From: Halospina denitrificans
GTDB taxonomy: Bacteria > Pseudomonadota > Gammaproteobacteria > Pseudomonadales > Oleiphilaceae
DNA: 64,000 nt
Direction of reading: 5' to 3'
Assembly: GCF_004364635.1 (NCBI RefSeq)
Contig: NZ_SOAX01000002.1
Coordinates: 434,001-498,000, forward strand
How positions within the stretch are numbered: position 1 is the stretch's first letter; every line of letters starts with the position of its first letter. The notes under the pieces are model-generated. The model was not told where the DNA came from. It made no database searches and saw only the letters and a program-made list of their open reading frames with translations. Both the position numbers and the translations under genes were made by a program. Shown here in pieces: positions 53,625-61,958 of the stretch.

Positions 53625-55649
53625 CTAGAACCGCAGCCGGGCCCCGACGTAAAAATTACGATCCGGGGCCGGCTCGAAAAAGCGATCCGCCGCCGCATTG
53701 ATCCGCACATTGCTGTTGTAGTCACGGTCCATCAGATTGTTTATCCCGGCTGAAAGCTCGAACTCACCACCCTGAAGGTCCAGGGTGCGAGCCACACGGC
53801 CATTCAGAACCCCGTATCCGGCCACCGCCTCCCGGTTAGCATCGTCGGCATAAACCCGGCTGACCGCAAGGCCATCAATGGCGGCAAACCATCCGCCCTG
53901 ACGCCAGGCAAGCTCCAGGAACAGGTTATGTTCGGGCAGCCCCGGAAGACGATTACCCGCTCGGTTACCGGCCCCCGAATCATCCCGGAAACGGAAGTCC
54001 GACCAGGTATAGGCGCCACTCAGTGACAGTCCATAATCAAGGAAGTGCTGAATCCCCAGTTCAAGGCCGTCCCGGCGCGTTTCCCCCAGGTTCGCAAAAC
54101 GATCAGGCTCGCTGTCCACCTGGACAATCTCATCCCGGGTCCGGATGCGGAAAACCGCCAGGTCATACCGTGTCCGGTCGCCCAGCTGCCCCTTCATGCC
54201 AAGCTCCAGGTTGAGGGCTTGCTGGGGAACCAGGTCCGGATCAAAACCCTCGTCTGGCGTGGTCGGGTCGTAGAATTCCGTGAAGGTAGGCGTCTCAAAG
54301 GCGGTTCCAACAGTGCTGTAAAGGCGGTGGCGTGGGTGAAACCGCCAGAGGGCGCCGGCGCTGGCACTGAACTCATCATAAACCCGGCTTCCGGAGGCCT
54401 GCCCCTGCCCGCGCCGATCCTCAATCCGGAAACGCACCCGGTCATAGCGACCACCCAGCCTGAAGCGCCAGCCCGAGGTGGGCTTGATTTCAAGCTGGCC
54501 GTAGACCGCGCTGCTGGTGGCTTTCTCCAACGCATCCTGGATCCGGTCACCCCGATTGCCATCGGCATCGACCAGGTACCGTTCCCGGTCATCCCGCTGC
54601 TCACGGACCTCGGCGCCAAGCACCCAATCAACGGGCATTCCGCCCAGCGCCAGGCCGTGCCGGTACTCCGATGAAACCCCGTAAAAATCCCGATCGTAAC
54701 CAAGCAGGCTGGGGCCTGGAAAAGGCAACTGCTGCTCAAAGTCTCTGGCCGTGTAGAACGCGGTCAGATTGAGGGTACCGGGCAGTGCCCTGCTGTCTTC
54801 ATAGATCAGGCCAAGGCGCTGCTGATCAACCACCTGCCCGGTGTCCAGGCGATCCGCGTTGGGCGCGGCCTGTTGCCGGTCATCGCGCCGTTCCTCACGG
54901 GTCAGGCCGCCCGGGTCCTCCCCTTTGGGCTGATCGTAGGCGGTAAAGACCGTTGTCAGGCGCCGCCCCGGCGAGACCTTATAGCTGGTCTTGCCGTTGA
55001 ACATCATCTTCTCGGTTTCGCTCTGGTCGCGATAACCGTCGTAGTTCATGTGCCAGGCACTGGCATGACCGCGCCATGCGCCCTGTTCCCCGCCGCCCAT
55101 CACGGTGGTGCGTCGCAGACCATAACTGCCACTGGTCATGCGCCCCTGCACATAGGGCTCGGTATCGCCCGAGCGGGTCCGCACATTGAGCACGCCACCG
55201 GCCGCATTGCCGTAGAGTGCCGAGGATGGCCCCCGCAGCACCTCCACCTGTTCGACGGTTTCCAGGTCGATGGTATCCACCTGGGACTGCCCGTCCGGCA
55301 GCGTCTCCGGGATACCGTCAACACGGACACGCACCCCGCGCACACCGAAAGGCGCCCGGGCGCCGAAGCCACGGATCGACAGGCGCAGGTTCTGGGCAAA
55401 ATTGTAACGGTTCTGGAAGAACACGCCCGGCACCTGGTTGAGGGTTTCGTCCAGGGCCAGGCGCTGGCGTGCTCTCTGGAGCTCGGGAGCTTCAACGACG
55501 CTGATCGCCGCCGGGGTATCGAGTTGATCGCGAATCAGACCGGGCGCGGTAACTTCGATGGGATCAAGGTCAAGCTGGGTGTCCGAAGCCTGGACCCCGC
55601 CAGCCAACACACCCAGAAGGACGCCGATCGTGCCCACCCTGCTCCGCAT
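53625..55649 (-). CDS. TonB-dependent outer-membrane receptor
   Basis: 674 residues. After a signal peptide (ATG 55649, MRSRVGTIGVLLG) comes a plug domain (about 30-150) with IEVTAPG TonB-box-like start, LSIRGFGARAPFGVRG and VEVLRGPSSALYGNAAGGVLNV, and a 22-strand beta-barrel ending in the canonical terminal Phe (GARLRF). The ligand is unknown; iron or copper chelates are typical, and SodC next door hints at metal. It begins 26 nt after the first GTPase gene and should be in that operon. Confidence 0.87.
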   Translation of the reverse strand: MRSRVGTIGVLLGVLAGGVQASDTQLDLDPIEVTAPGLIRDQLDTPAAISVVEAPELQRARQRLALDETLNQVPGVFFQNRYNFAQNLRLSIRGFGARAPFGVRGVRVRVDGIPETLPDGQSQVDTIDLETVEQVEVLRGPSSALYGNAAGGVLNVRTRSGDTEPYVQGRMTSGSYGLRRTTVMGGGEQGAWRGHASAWHMNYDGYRDQSETEKMMFNGKTSYKVSPGRRLTTVFTAYDQPKGEDPGGLTREERRDDRQQAAPNADRLDTGQVVDQQRLGLIYEDSRALPGTLNLTAFYTARDFEQQLPFPGPSLLGYDRDFYGVSSEYRHGLALGGMPVDWVLGAEVREQRDDRERYLVDADGNRGDRIQDALEKATSSAVYGQLEIKPTSGWRFRLGGRYDRVRFRIEDRRGQGQASGSRVYDEFSASAGALWRFHPRHRLYSTVGTAFETPTFTEFYDPTTPDEGFDPDLVPQQALNLELGMKGQLGDRTRYDLAVFRIRTRDEIVQVDSEPDRFANLGETRRDGLELGIQHFLDYGLSLSGAYTWSDFRFRDDSGAGNRAGNRLPGLPEHNLFLELAWRQGGWFAAIDGLAVSRVYADDANREAVAGYGVLNGRVARTLDLQGGEFELSAGINNLMDRDYNSNVRINAAADRFFEPAPDRNFYVGARLRF

Positions 55650-55675
55650 GGCCATTGCTCTCCCTGACATCCGAA

Positions 55676-57199
55676 TCAACCCATGCGCCGACTCTGCTCA
55701 ACCACAAAACGCCCGGCGTTACCCAGCTGGCGCCACAGGTAACGCCAGTTCTCATCCCGGTGCCGATCCTTGAGGCAGCGCAGAAAACGCACGCGCCGAG
55801 CTTCATCAAACTCGCCACAGATCACGGTCAGCAGCGCATCGTCATTGTAGATTGCCTCGGGGCGAAGGCAGACCGGGACGAGGCGTTGCGTGGGAATCGC
55901 CAGTTCGTCGGCGATAGCCGTGACTGCCGCCTGTATGGATGAGGCCTTTGCCGAGGAGAGGTCCGCCAGATCATAGGGCGGGTTCCATTCACGCAGGGGG
56001 CGCAACCGGTCCACATGGGTCAGTGCGCCGACGATCGGCGGAGGCCGCCGCCGGGGATCATCCCGGAACCACTCGCGGATCCGGTCCAGGGTTTCCCGTT
56101 CGATGGCCCGGTCCGCCCTCACCGCGGACGTGACCCACAGGATCAGGTCGGCCCGTAACACTTCCCGGCGCAGGGTCGCCGTATCCATGGTGTCTGTCTC
56201 AATCCCCGGGGTATCCAGCATAAGGGCGCCCGTGCCCGAATCAGGCTCCCAGCGGTAGCCCTGAATCCCTTCCGTGATGCCGGTAACCGCGTCCGTTGCC
56301 GCGCGCTGCCCACCCAGGAGCGCATTCACAAGGCTCGAACGGCCGCTGCCGGAGCGCCCCAGGATCAGTATCCGCAGCGGTTCCGCCTCAGGCTCGTCCT
56401 CCTCTGACTGCATCCGTGAGGCGTCGGTCAGCTTCTCAACCCGGCCCGCGTCATCGAGAAGCAGGCGCCCGCTGTAGAGTTCAATCGCGTAGTAGCCCAC
56501 CTTGCGCACGTACTCGCGAAGCAGCCAGGTCTGGACCTGTTCCGAGCCATAGCCCAGGATCCGGTTGCCCATGTCACGGCGCAGTTCGCGGAACACCACG
56601 CTGGTGGGATCAACCGCCGCATGCCCCAGGCGATACAGGTTCTCCAGTCGCGCCGCAGTATCCTTCCACTGGCGGAACCGGGCCATGCGGCCCAGCGTCA
56701 GCCTGTGACTCAGCGGGATATGATCGGTAATCTCCTGGCGCAGCTCAGCGCTGGCCCGCTCAATAATCAGGAGCATGTGGGGCACGGTGAGTTCCAGGAG
56801 CGGACGCTGGCGCCTGGGGTGAAAATGGCGGGCCACGTCTTCCAGGGTATCCCGTCCCAGGCGGAAAAGCCCGGAGGCATCATTGAGCGGCCACTGCTCT
56901 GGCGTCACGGACGCTGCCTTTGCGTCCACCATGGCCCAGGCCGAGGTGGCCCCGGGAGCCCAGTTCGGATCCGGCCCGGTTATGGCCTCTTCCATGCGGT
57001 TGCGGTTATGCCAGCGGCTCAGTGCGTGCAGTCCATAACCGACAAGGCCACACAGGGCAAGCCCGGCCAGCCAGTACCATAGATACCCTGTTTCCCACAG
57101 TGCCGCGATACCCAGCAGGGGCAGAACGACCATGGGCAGGAAGGCCACGACCACCGCCAGCAGCCGAAGATAACCGAATTCGCGCAACAGGGCGCTCAT
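55676..57199 (-). CDS. Membrane-anchored GTPase-like protein with Arg in the P-loop
   Basis: 507 residues. Two N-terminal helices (about 12-57) anchor a long helical linker; a GTPase domain starts near residue 275. The P-loop is GRSGSGRSS (281-289), so the usually invariant Lys is Arg287. G3 is DTPG near 330 and the G4 position reads THVD. Its start overlaps the partner GTPase stop (ATGA). Related to YcjX/dynamin-like and Era-type membrane GTPases; function unknown. Nucleotide hydrolysis is doubtful given the Arg. Confidence 0.78.
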   Translation of the reverse strand: MSALLREFGYLRLLAVVVAFLPMVVLPLLGIAALWETGYLWYWLAGLALCGLVGYGLHALSRWHNRNRMEEAITGPDPNWAPGATSAWAMVDAKAASVTPEQWPLNDASGLFRLGRDTLEDVARHFHPRRQRPLLELTVPHMLLIIERASAELRQEITDHIPLSHRLTLGRMARFRQWKDTAARLENLYRLGHAAVDPTSVVFRELRRDMGNRILGYGSEQVQTWLLREYVRKVGYYAIELYSGRLLLDDAGRVEKLTDASRMQSEEDEPEAEPLRILILGRSGSGRSSLVNALLGGQRAATDAVTGITEGIQGYRWEPDSGTGALMLDTPGIETDTMDTATLRREVLRADLILWVTSAVRADRAIERETLDRIREWFRDDPRRRPPPIVGALTHVDRLRPLREWNPPYDLADLSSAKASSIQAAVTAIADELAIPTQRLVPVCLRPEAIYNDDALLTVICGEFDEARRVRFLRCLKDRHRDENWRYLWRQLGNAGRFVVEQSRRMG

Positions 57200-58419
57200 G
57201 AGGCCGCCTGATCGTCATCACGGCTGAAGGGCACGCCCCGGGCAAAGGCTTCGGAATAGATGCGGCGCACCGAGTCCGCCTCAACCGGCAGACCCTGGCC
57301 GGTACGCGACAGATAGAAGTCCGCGGCTTTACCCAGCGCATAGGTAACCGCCGCGGCACTGGAGGCCCCCCAGGCCGCACCCAGGGTCTGCCCCCATCCC
57401 GGAACCAGTTTCACCAGGCTTCGCCCTGCCCAGCGCAGACCATACCCGGCCAGTGTCCCCGCGCCGAGAAGGCCGAAGAACTCGGACGTGGTGCGCGCAT
57501 TCCACGGCTGCTGGTAGATTTCCGCAAGGGTGTGCAGCAGCTTGACCTGCAGGGCAGGCAGCAGCGCCACGTCAACCAGAGGCAGAGCACCAACGCCACT
57601 GGCGGCGAGACTGTACCCCATGATGTGCGGATGGGCCGCCCGGCTGAATACATCGCGGATGGCGGGGTCATGCTGGAGGCGGGCCCGCAGCTCGAAGGTG
57701 GAGGTTTCCTCGATGGCATCCCAGAGGGCTTCCAGGCCGTAGCAGGGCGTGCTGAAGCCGTCCTCGGGCAATGTCAGGTCCACCGGCACGCGCACGATCG
57801 GCCCGTAGCCCGGCAAGCCCTCAAGCAACTGGCCCTGTTCGGCGAGAACGCGGCGCAGATCCTCCGGAACGGACTCCGGCAGTGGCGACTGCCCGAAGGG
57901 CCAGGGTTCAACGTGGTCCCTGTCATCCGGGTAGAGTTCGTGCAGGCAGCTGTGAAGGACCACGACGGGCCACTCGGGATGACGGCGGCGAACGGATCTG
58001 AGCGCCCGGATCACGGCCTGCTGGTCCGGATCCGACACTTTCATGACCACCATCACCAGATGCGACTGGGATTCGCAGAAGGCAAGGTCCTCCCCCGAAT
58101 CATAGTCGACCTCACCCAGTCCCCGGGTGTCGAGGAAACGGATGACGGGAGCCTCCTGGGGGAAATCATAGAAACTGGCGGTGGCCGTACAGGCCTGGAA
58201 GCCGTTACCGATCTCGGCGCGGGAACTGCCCGTGAGCGCCCGGATCACAGACGTCTTGCCGGACTGGGCCTTACCCAGGAGCCAGATGACAGGCGGCGGC
58301 TGTCTCTCGGTTGCGGTATCGAGTGCTTCCCCAAGCCGCTGTTCATTGATGCGGGGATTGAGCAGCCATTCACGGACCCGCTGCAACACAGGGAACTGCC
58401 ACCTGGATTCCGCGCCCAT
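57196..58419 (-). CDS. GTPase with DUF697-like membrane domain
   Basis: 407 residues from ATG 58419 (GGAGG 11 nt upstream). The N-terminal GTPase has a normal P-loop GKAQSGKTS (49-57) and G3 DTRGLG near 100; no clear NKxD is visible (HSCLHE in that place). The C-terminal third (about 265-385) is Ala/Gly-rich and hydrophobic, like the DUF697 membrane domain of YcjF-type proteins. It precedes, and overlaps, the second GTPase, so they probably act as a pair at the membrane. Confidence 0.78.
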   Translation of the reverse strand: MGAESRWQFPVLQRVREWLLNPRINEQRLGEALDTATERQPPPVIWLLGKAQSGKTSVIRALTGSSRAEIGNGFQACTATASFYDFPQEAPVIRFLDTRGLGEVDYDSGEDLAFCESQSHLVMVVMKVSDPDQQAVIRALRSVRRRHPEWPVVVLHSCLHELYPDDRDHVEPWPFGQSPLPESVPEDLRRVLAEQGQLLEGLPGYGPIVRVPVDLTLPEDGFSTPCYGLEALWDAIEETSTFELRARLQHDPAIRDVFSRAAHPHIMGYSLAASGVGALPLVDVALLPALQVKLLHTLAEIYQQPWNARTTSEFFGLLGAGTLAGYGLRWAGRSLVKLVPGWGQTLGAAWGASSAAAVTYALGKAADFYLSRTGQGLPVEADSVRRIYSEAFARGVPFSRDDDQAAS

Positions 58420-58443
58420 AATTGCGATCAACCTCCGACTGGT

Positions 58444-58477
58444 ACCGTTAAAGCATTGCTAGTGCAACCATAACGGT
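58444..58477. repeat. Nested inverted repeat between mrpG and the GTPase genes
   Basis: ACCGTTA (58444-58450) pairs with TAACGGT (58471-58477), and inside it TTGC-TAGT-GCAA (58456-58467) is a second palindrome. It fills much of the 82-bp gap between mrpG and the downstream GTPase gene, both minus-strand. No T-run follows, so it may be an operator or a processing/attenuation hairpin, not a classic terminator. Confidence 0.55.
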
Positions 58478-58501
58478 TTCAATAGAGGACGTCAGCTGTT
58501 T

Positions 58502-58894
58502 TCAGGGCTCTTCGCGATCCTTGCCGGGCTCCTGCTCACGCCGCTCGCTCTGCAGGCTGTGGCTCTGGAGGTCGTAATTATCGCGCAGCTCGTCCTTGAT
58601 CGTGCCATCCCACAGCGGAACCCCCACCATGTAACCCGCACGGCCTATGGCATGGGCCGCAATCGGGGTCGTGAGCATGATGAAGAGAACGATGGCGGCG
58701 CCACGGGCAAACGCCAGCCACTCGGCGAATCCGATAACAACACCGACCATGATCAGCATGGCGCCCAGAGCACCGGCCTTGGTGGACGAATGCATGCGTG
58801 TCGGCAGATCCGGCAGACGCAGAATGCCCAGTGCAGCCAGGAACATGAAGGCAGCACCGCTGAGCAGGAACACGGCAATAAAAAGATCAATCAC
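58502..58894 (-). CDS. mrpG: Na+/H+ antiporter subunit MrpG
   Basis: 130 residues from GTG 58894, preceded by GGGGAGG and overlapping the mrpF stop by 8 nt. Three helices with LGILRLPDLPTRMHSSTKAGALG near residue 22, the MrpG/PhaG motif, then a charged cytoplasmic tail. Last gene of the canonical operon. Confidence 0.92.
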   Translation of the reverse strand: MIDLFIAVFLLSGAAFMFLAALGILRLPDLPTRMHSSTKAGALGAMLIMVGVVIGFAEWLAFARGAAIVLFIMLTTPIAAHAIGRAGYMVGVPLWDGTIKDELRDNYDLQSHSLQSERREQEPGKDREEP

Positions 58895-59159
58895 TGCGCG
58901 GCCCTCCCCGTTCGATGAATCGGGCAAACCCGATGGCGGCCAGGAATGCGATCAGGGCCACGACAATGGCCACATCCAGAAGGCTGAGAACCCCGGTATC
59001 AATCGCGTGCACCCCGATCACGCCAACCACGATGGAACTGATCAACTCCAGCGCCACCACTCGGTCCGGCAACGACGGCCCCTTGCACAGGCGGATCGTC
59101 GCCATGAACAGCGCCAGGGCCAGCATGGCGTAGACCAGGGAAAACACAAAACCATTCAT
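58887..59159 (-). CDS. mrpF: Na+/H+ antiporter subunit MrpF
   Basis: 90 residues, three helices, with RLCKGPSLPDRVVALELI near residue 23. ATG 59159 follows GGAGGT and is preferred to an upstream TTG. Overlaps mrpG; 26 nt after mrpE. Confidence 0.92.
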   Translation of the reverse strand: MNGFVFSLVYAMLALALFMATIRLCKGPSLPDRVVALELISSIVVGVIGVHAIDTGVLSLLDVAIVVALIAFLAAIGFARFIERGGPRSD

Positions 59160-59185
59160 CCAGTGCACCTCCAGCAACAGCGCAT

Positions 59186-59659
59186 CTAGCGCAATACTTC
59201 CAGTATGCGCCGCTCGAGCTCATGCAGGCTCTCCCGCAGCTCGGCTTCATCCGCCATGAACATTGCGTGTATGTAGAGCACCCGCCGGTCATCGGAAACG
59301 TCAAGACTGAGCGTGCCCGGCGTCAGGGAAATCAGGTTCGCAACCAGGGTAATCTCGATGTCCGTCTTCGCCTCGAGCTCATAGCCAATCACGCCCGGTT
59401 TCATGTACCAGACGGGGGTGATCACGTCATACGCCACCCGGACGTTCGCCACGAACAGTTCCTTGATGAAGAACACGGCAAACCGGATAAAGCGGGGCAC
59501 CCGCTGTGAATAACCGCGAAGCGCCGGGACGTGGCGCTGCATAACCGCCACGGCGAAGTAACTGAACACAAACCCTGCCACCAGGTTACCGCCGGAGAAA
59601 CTCCCGGTCAGAGCGACCCAGAGCAGGGCCAGCACCACATTCCAGAAAAATCCGATCAT
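59186..59659 (-). CDS. mrpE: Na+/H+ antiporter subunit MrpE
   Basis: 157 residues with two N-terminal helices and the MrpE soluble domain NLISLTPGTLSLDVSDD near residue 108. Overlaps mrpD by 4 nt (ATGA). Needed for complex assembly in studied Mrp systems. Confidence 0.92.
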   Translation of the reverse strand: MIGFFWNVVLALLWVALTGSFSGGNLVAGFVFSYFAVAVMQRHVPALRGYSQRVPRFIRFAVFFIKELFVANVRVAYDVITPVWYMKPGVIGYELEAKTDIEITLVANLISLTPGTLSLDVSDDRRVLYIHAMFMADEAELRESLHELERRILEVLR

Positions 59660-61158
59660 GGCCTGCCCTCCAGAACCGCATCGATATAGCCCTGCGGCTG
59701 CATGAGCTGCTCGGCGGCCACCTCAGCCAGGTTGTAGATGGGCTGCCCGTTCAGGCCAATGAAGATCGTACAGGCCGCCAGCCCCGTAATGGCAACATAC
59801 ATCCAGACCAGCCCCTCGGTGCGTGGTTCAGGACGCTGGACGCCGTCCTCCGCCTCCGGGCGCGCCTTCCAGAAGACTTCCGCCCAGATCTTGACCATGG
59901 AATAAAGCGTCAGCAGCCCCACCAGCAATGCCACGGCAGTCACGGTCCATGCCTCGGCCTCAATGCCCGCCCTGATCACAATGAGCTTGGCAAAGAAGCC
60001 CGACAGCGGCGGCATTCCGGCGAGCGAGAACGCCGGAATCAGGAACAGGACCGAGAGCATGGGCCGTTCGCGGTAGAAACCGCCCAGCTCGCTCAACTCG
60101 TGGGTGCCGGTCAGTCGATAGGTCACCCCGCTGACCAGGAACAGCGTTGTCTTAACAATGATGTGGTGCATGATGTAGAAAACACCACCGATGATCGCGA
60201 GCGGGGTGTAGAGCGCCAGTCCCAGTATCATGTAGCCGATCTGACTGATGATGTGGAACGACAGGATGCGCCGGAACTCGAACTGGGCGGCGGCCCCGAG
60301 AACCCCGGAGAGCATGGTCAGGGCGGCCACCCAGAGCAGGATGGTGTGCGTATAGGCCACATCATGATCAAACACCACGGTGAACATGCGGAACAGCGAA
60401 TAGACGCCCACCTTGGTCAGCAGCCCCGCGAACAGCGCTGAAACGCCCACCAGCGGGGTGTGATAGGAAGCCGGCAGCCAGAAGAACAGCGGAAATGCCG
60501 AGGCCTTGATGCCGAAGGCCACCATGAACATGACCGCGACCACATTGACCATGCCGGTGTCTTCCACCTGCCCCAGCTTCTGGGCGATATCCGCCATGTT
60601 CAGGGTCCCCACCAGCCCGTAGAGAATGCCCACGGCCGACAGGAAAATCGCCGAGGAGAACAGGTTCAGGGTCACATACTTGATGGCCCCTTCCATCTGG
60701 GCACGCTCACCGCCCAGGGTCAGAAGCGCAAAGGAGGCGATCAGCATCACCTCGAACCAGACATAGAGGTTGAAGATGTCCCCCGTGACGAAGGAGCCGG
60801 CGACACCGGCAAGCAACAGGTGCATCAACGGGTAGTAGCCGAATTTCTCATGGCGTTCGGGCGTGTCCCCCAGCGAGAACAACGCAATCGCCAACCCCGT
60901 GATGCCGGTCAGCAACACCATGATGGCCCCCAGCATGTCCACCGCCAGGGTAATGCCAAGCGGGGCCTGCCAGCCCCCCATGTGCAGGACCACAAAGCCT
61001 TCGCTGTGCACCTGCTGCATCAGCAGTATGGACACAAACAGCAGGATGAGGGTCCCGGCCAGCGCGATGGCCCGCTGGGCGGCCACTGAACGCCAGAACG
61101 CCACGGACAGTGCGCCCGCGGCCAGGGGAACCAGTATGGGGAGTGCGGCCAGGGACAT
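59656..61158 (-). CDS. mrpD: Na+/H+ antiporter subunit MrpD
   Basis: 500 residues, about 14 helices, NuoM/N-related. Glu136 (NLYVWFEVMLIASF), the Lys in FGIKASAFPLFFWLPAS near 215 and LTKVGVYS near 245 are the expected ion-path residues. Overlaps mrpC by one base (TGATG). With MrpA it should conduct the proton and sodium exchange. Confidence 0.94.
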   Translation of the reverse strand: MSLAALPILVPLAAGALSVAFWRSVAAQRAIALAGTLILLFVSILLMQQVHSEGFVVLHMGGWQAPLGITLAVDMLGAIMVLLTGITGLAIALFSLGDTPERHEKFGYYPLMHLLLAGVAGSFVTGDIFNLYVWFEVMLIASFALLTLGGERAQMEGAIKYVTLNLFSSAIFLSAVGILYGLVGTLNMADIAQKLGQVEDTGMVNVVAVMFMVAFGIKASAFPLFFWLPASYHTPLVGVSALFAGLLTKVGVYSLFRMFTVVFDHDVAYTHTILLWVAALTMLSGVLGAAAQFEFRRILSFHIISQIGYMILGLALYTPLAIIGGVFYIMHHIIVKTTLFLVSGVTYRLTGTHELSELGGFYRERPMLSVLFLIPAFSLAGMPPLSGFFAKLIVIRAGIEAEAWTVTAVALLVGLLTLYSMVKIWAEVFWKARPEAEDGVQRPEPRTEGLVWMYVAITGLAACTIFIGLNGQPIYNLAEVAAEQLMQPQGYIDAVLEGRP

Positions 61159-61505
61159 CAGGTATCGGTATCCTTCATCTGGTCCAGATCATCGGTTCCA
61201 ACCACCTCATAGGCCCGGTGGATGAGGACCACGGAGAAGGCAAGCACGCCGAAGGCAATCACGATGGCCGTCAGGATCAGCGCCTGGGGCAGCGGGTCGG
61301 CAACGGCCGTCGCGGGCGCTTCCGCGCCTTCCGGAATCAGTGGTGGTGCCCCCTGCTTCATACCTGCCACCGTGAAGATGAGCAGATTGGCAGCATTGCT
61401 GAGCAGCATCAGCCCAATCACGAGCTTGACGATGGAGCGCCGCAGCATCATGTAAACAGCGGCTGCAAACATCACTCCCACCACATAGGCCATGAGTGTT
61501 TCCAT
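61158..61505 (-). CDS. mrpC: Na+/H+ antiporter subunit MrpC
   Basis: 115 residues, NuoK-like with three helices. [23 protein letters not shown] near residue 20 and [20 protein letters not shown] near 70 are diagnostic. A strong AAGGAGGG site precedes ATG 61505; 18 nt from mrpB. Confidence 0.94.
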   Translation of the reverse strand: METLMAYVVGVMFAAAVYMMLRRSIVKLVIGLMLLSNAANLLIFTVAGMKQGAPPLIPEGAEAPATAVADPLPQALILTAIVIAFGVLAFSVVLIHRAYEVVGTDDLDQMKDTDT

Positions 61506-61523
61506 TAGATCCCTCCTTCTGCC

Positions 61524-61958
61524 TCAGGCATCCGACTCGGCCTGGGAGAGCGCGAATACCATGGTCAGGATGGCCCCAACCACCGTCAGGTAGACACCGA
61601 TGTCAAAAATAAGGGGCGTCGAGAGCTTCAGCGTGCCACCGCCGGGCATGGGCAGATACCACCACTGGGCGGTCATCAGGGGGTCGCCCACAAGAAGCGC
61701 CGGAAATACGGAGGCGAGCCCAAACAACAGTCCCGCAGCCAGAAGATCGCGCGGATCCACCCGCAGCAGGGAACGGGCCTCGCGAACCCCGTAGGAGAAC
61801 AGAAACAGCACCACAGCCCCGGAGGCCACAAGCCCGGCGATGAAACCGCCTCCGGGCTCATCGTGACCCCGCAGGAGCAGAAAGACCGAAAACAGCAACT
61901 GCAGCGGCATCAGGAACAGCGCCGCCGTTCGCAGTATCAGCGTATTGCTTTCGTTCAT
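61524..61958 (-). CDS. mrpB: Na+/H+ antiporter subunit MrpB
   Basis: 144 residues, four helices, with the MrpB motif [15 protein letters not shown] near residue 29. Separate from the A subunit here, unlike the MbhE-B fusion of the first locus. Overlaps mrpA by 4 nt (ATGA). Confidence 0.94.
   Translation of the reverse strand: MNESNTLILRTAALFLMPLQLLFSVFLLLRGHDEPGGGFIAGLVASGAVVLFLFSYGVREARSLLRVDPRDLLAAGLLFGLASVFPALLVGDPLMTAQWWYLPMPGGGTLKLSTPLIFDIGVYLTVVGAILTMVFALSQAESDA

Noticed and set aside
53614-53645. Bidirectional terminator between sodC and the TonB receptor gene
   Set aside because: CCCCGGGCT and AGCCGGGG nearly pair, but one base is unmatched, the right arm lies in the receptor coding end and there is no T-run.
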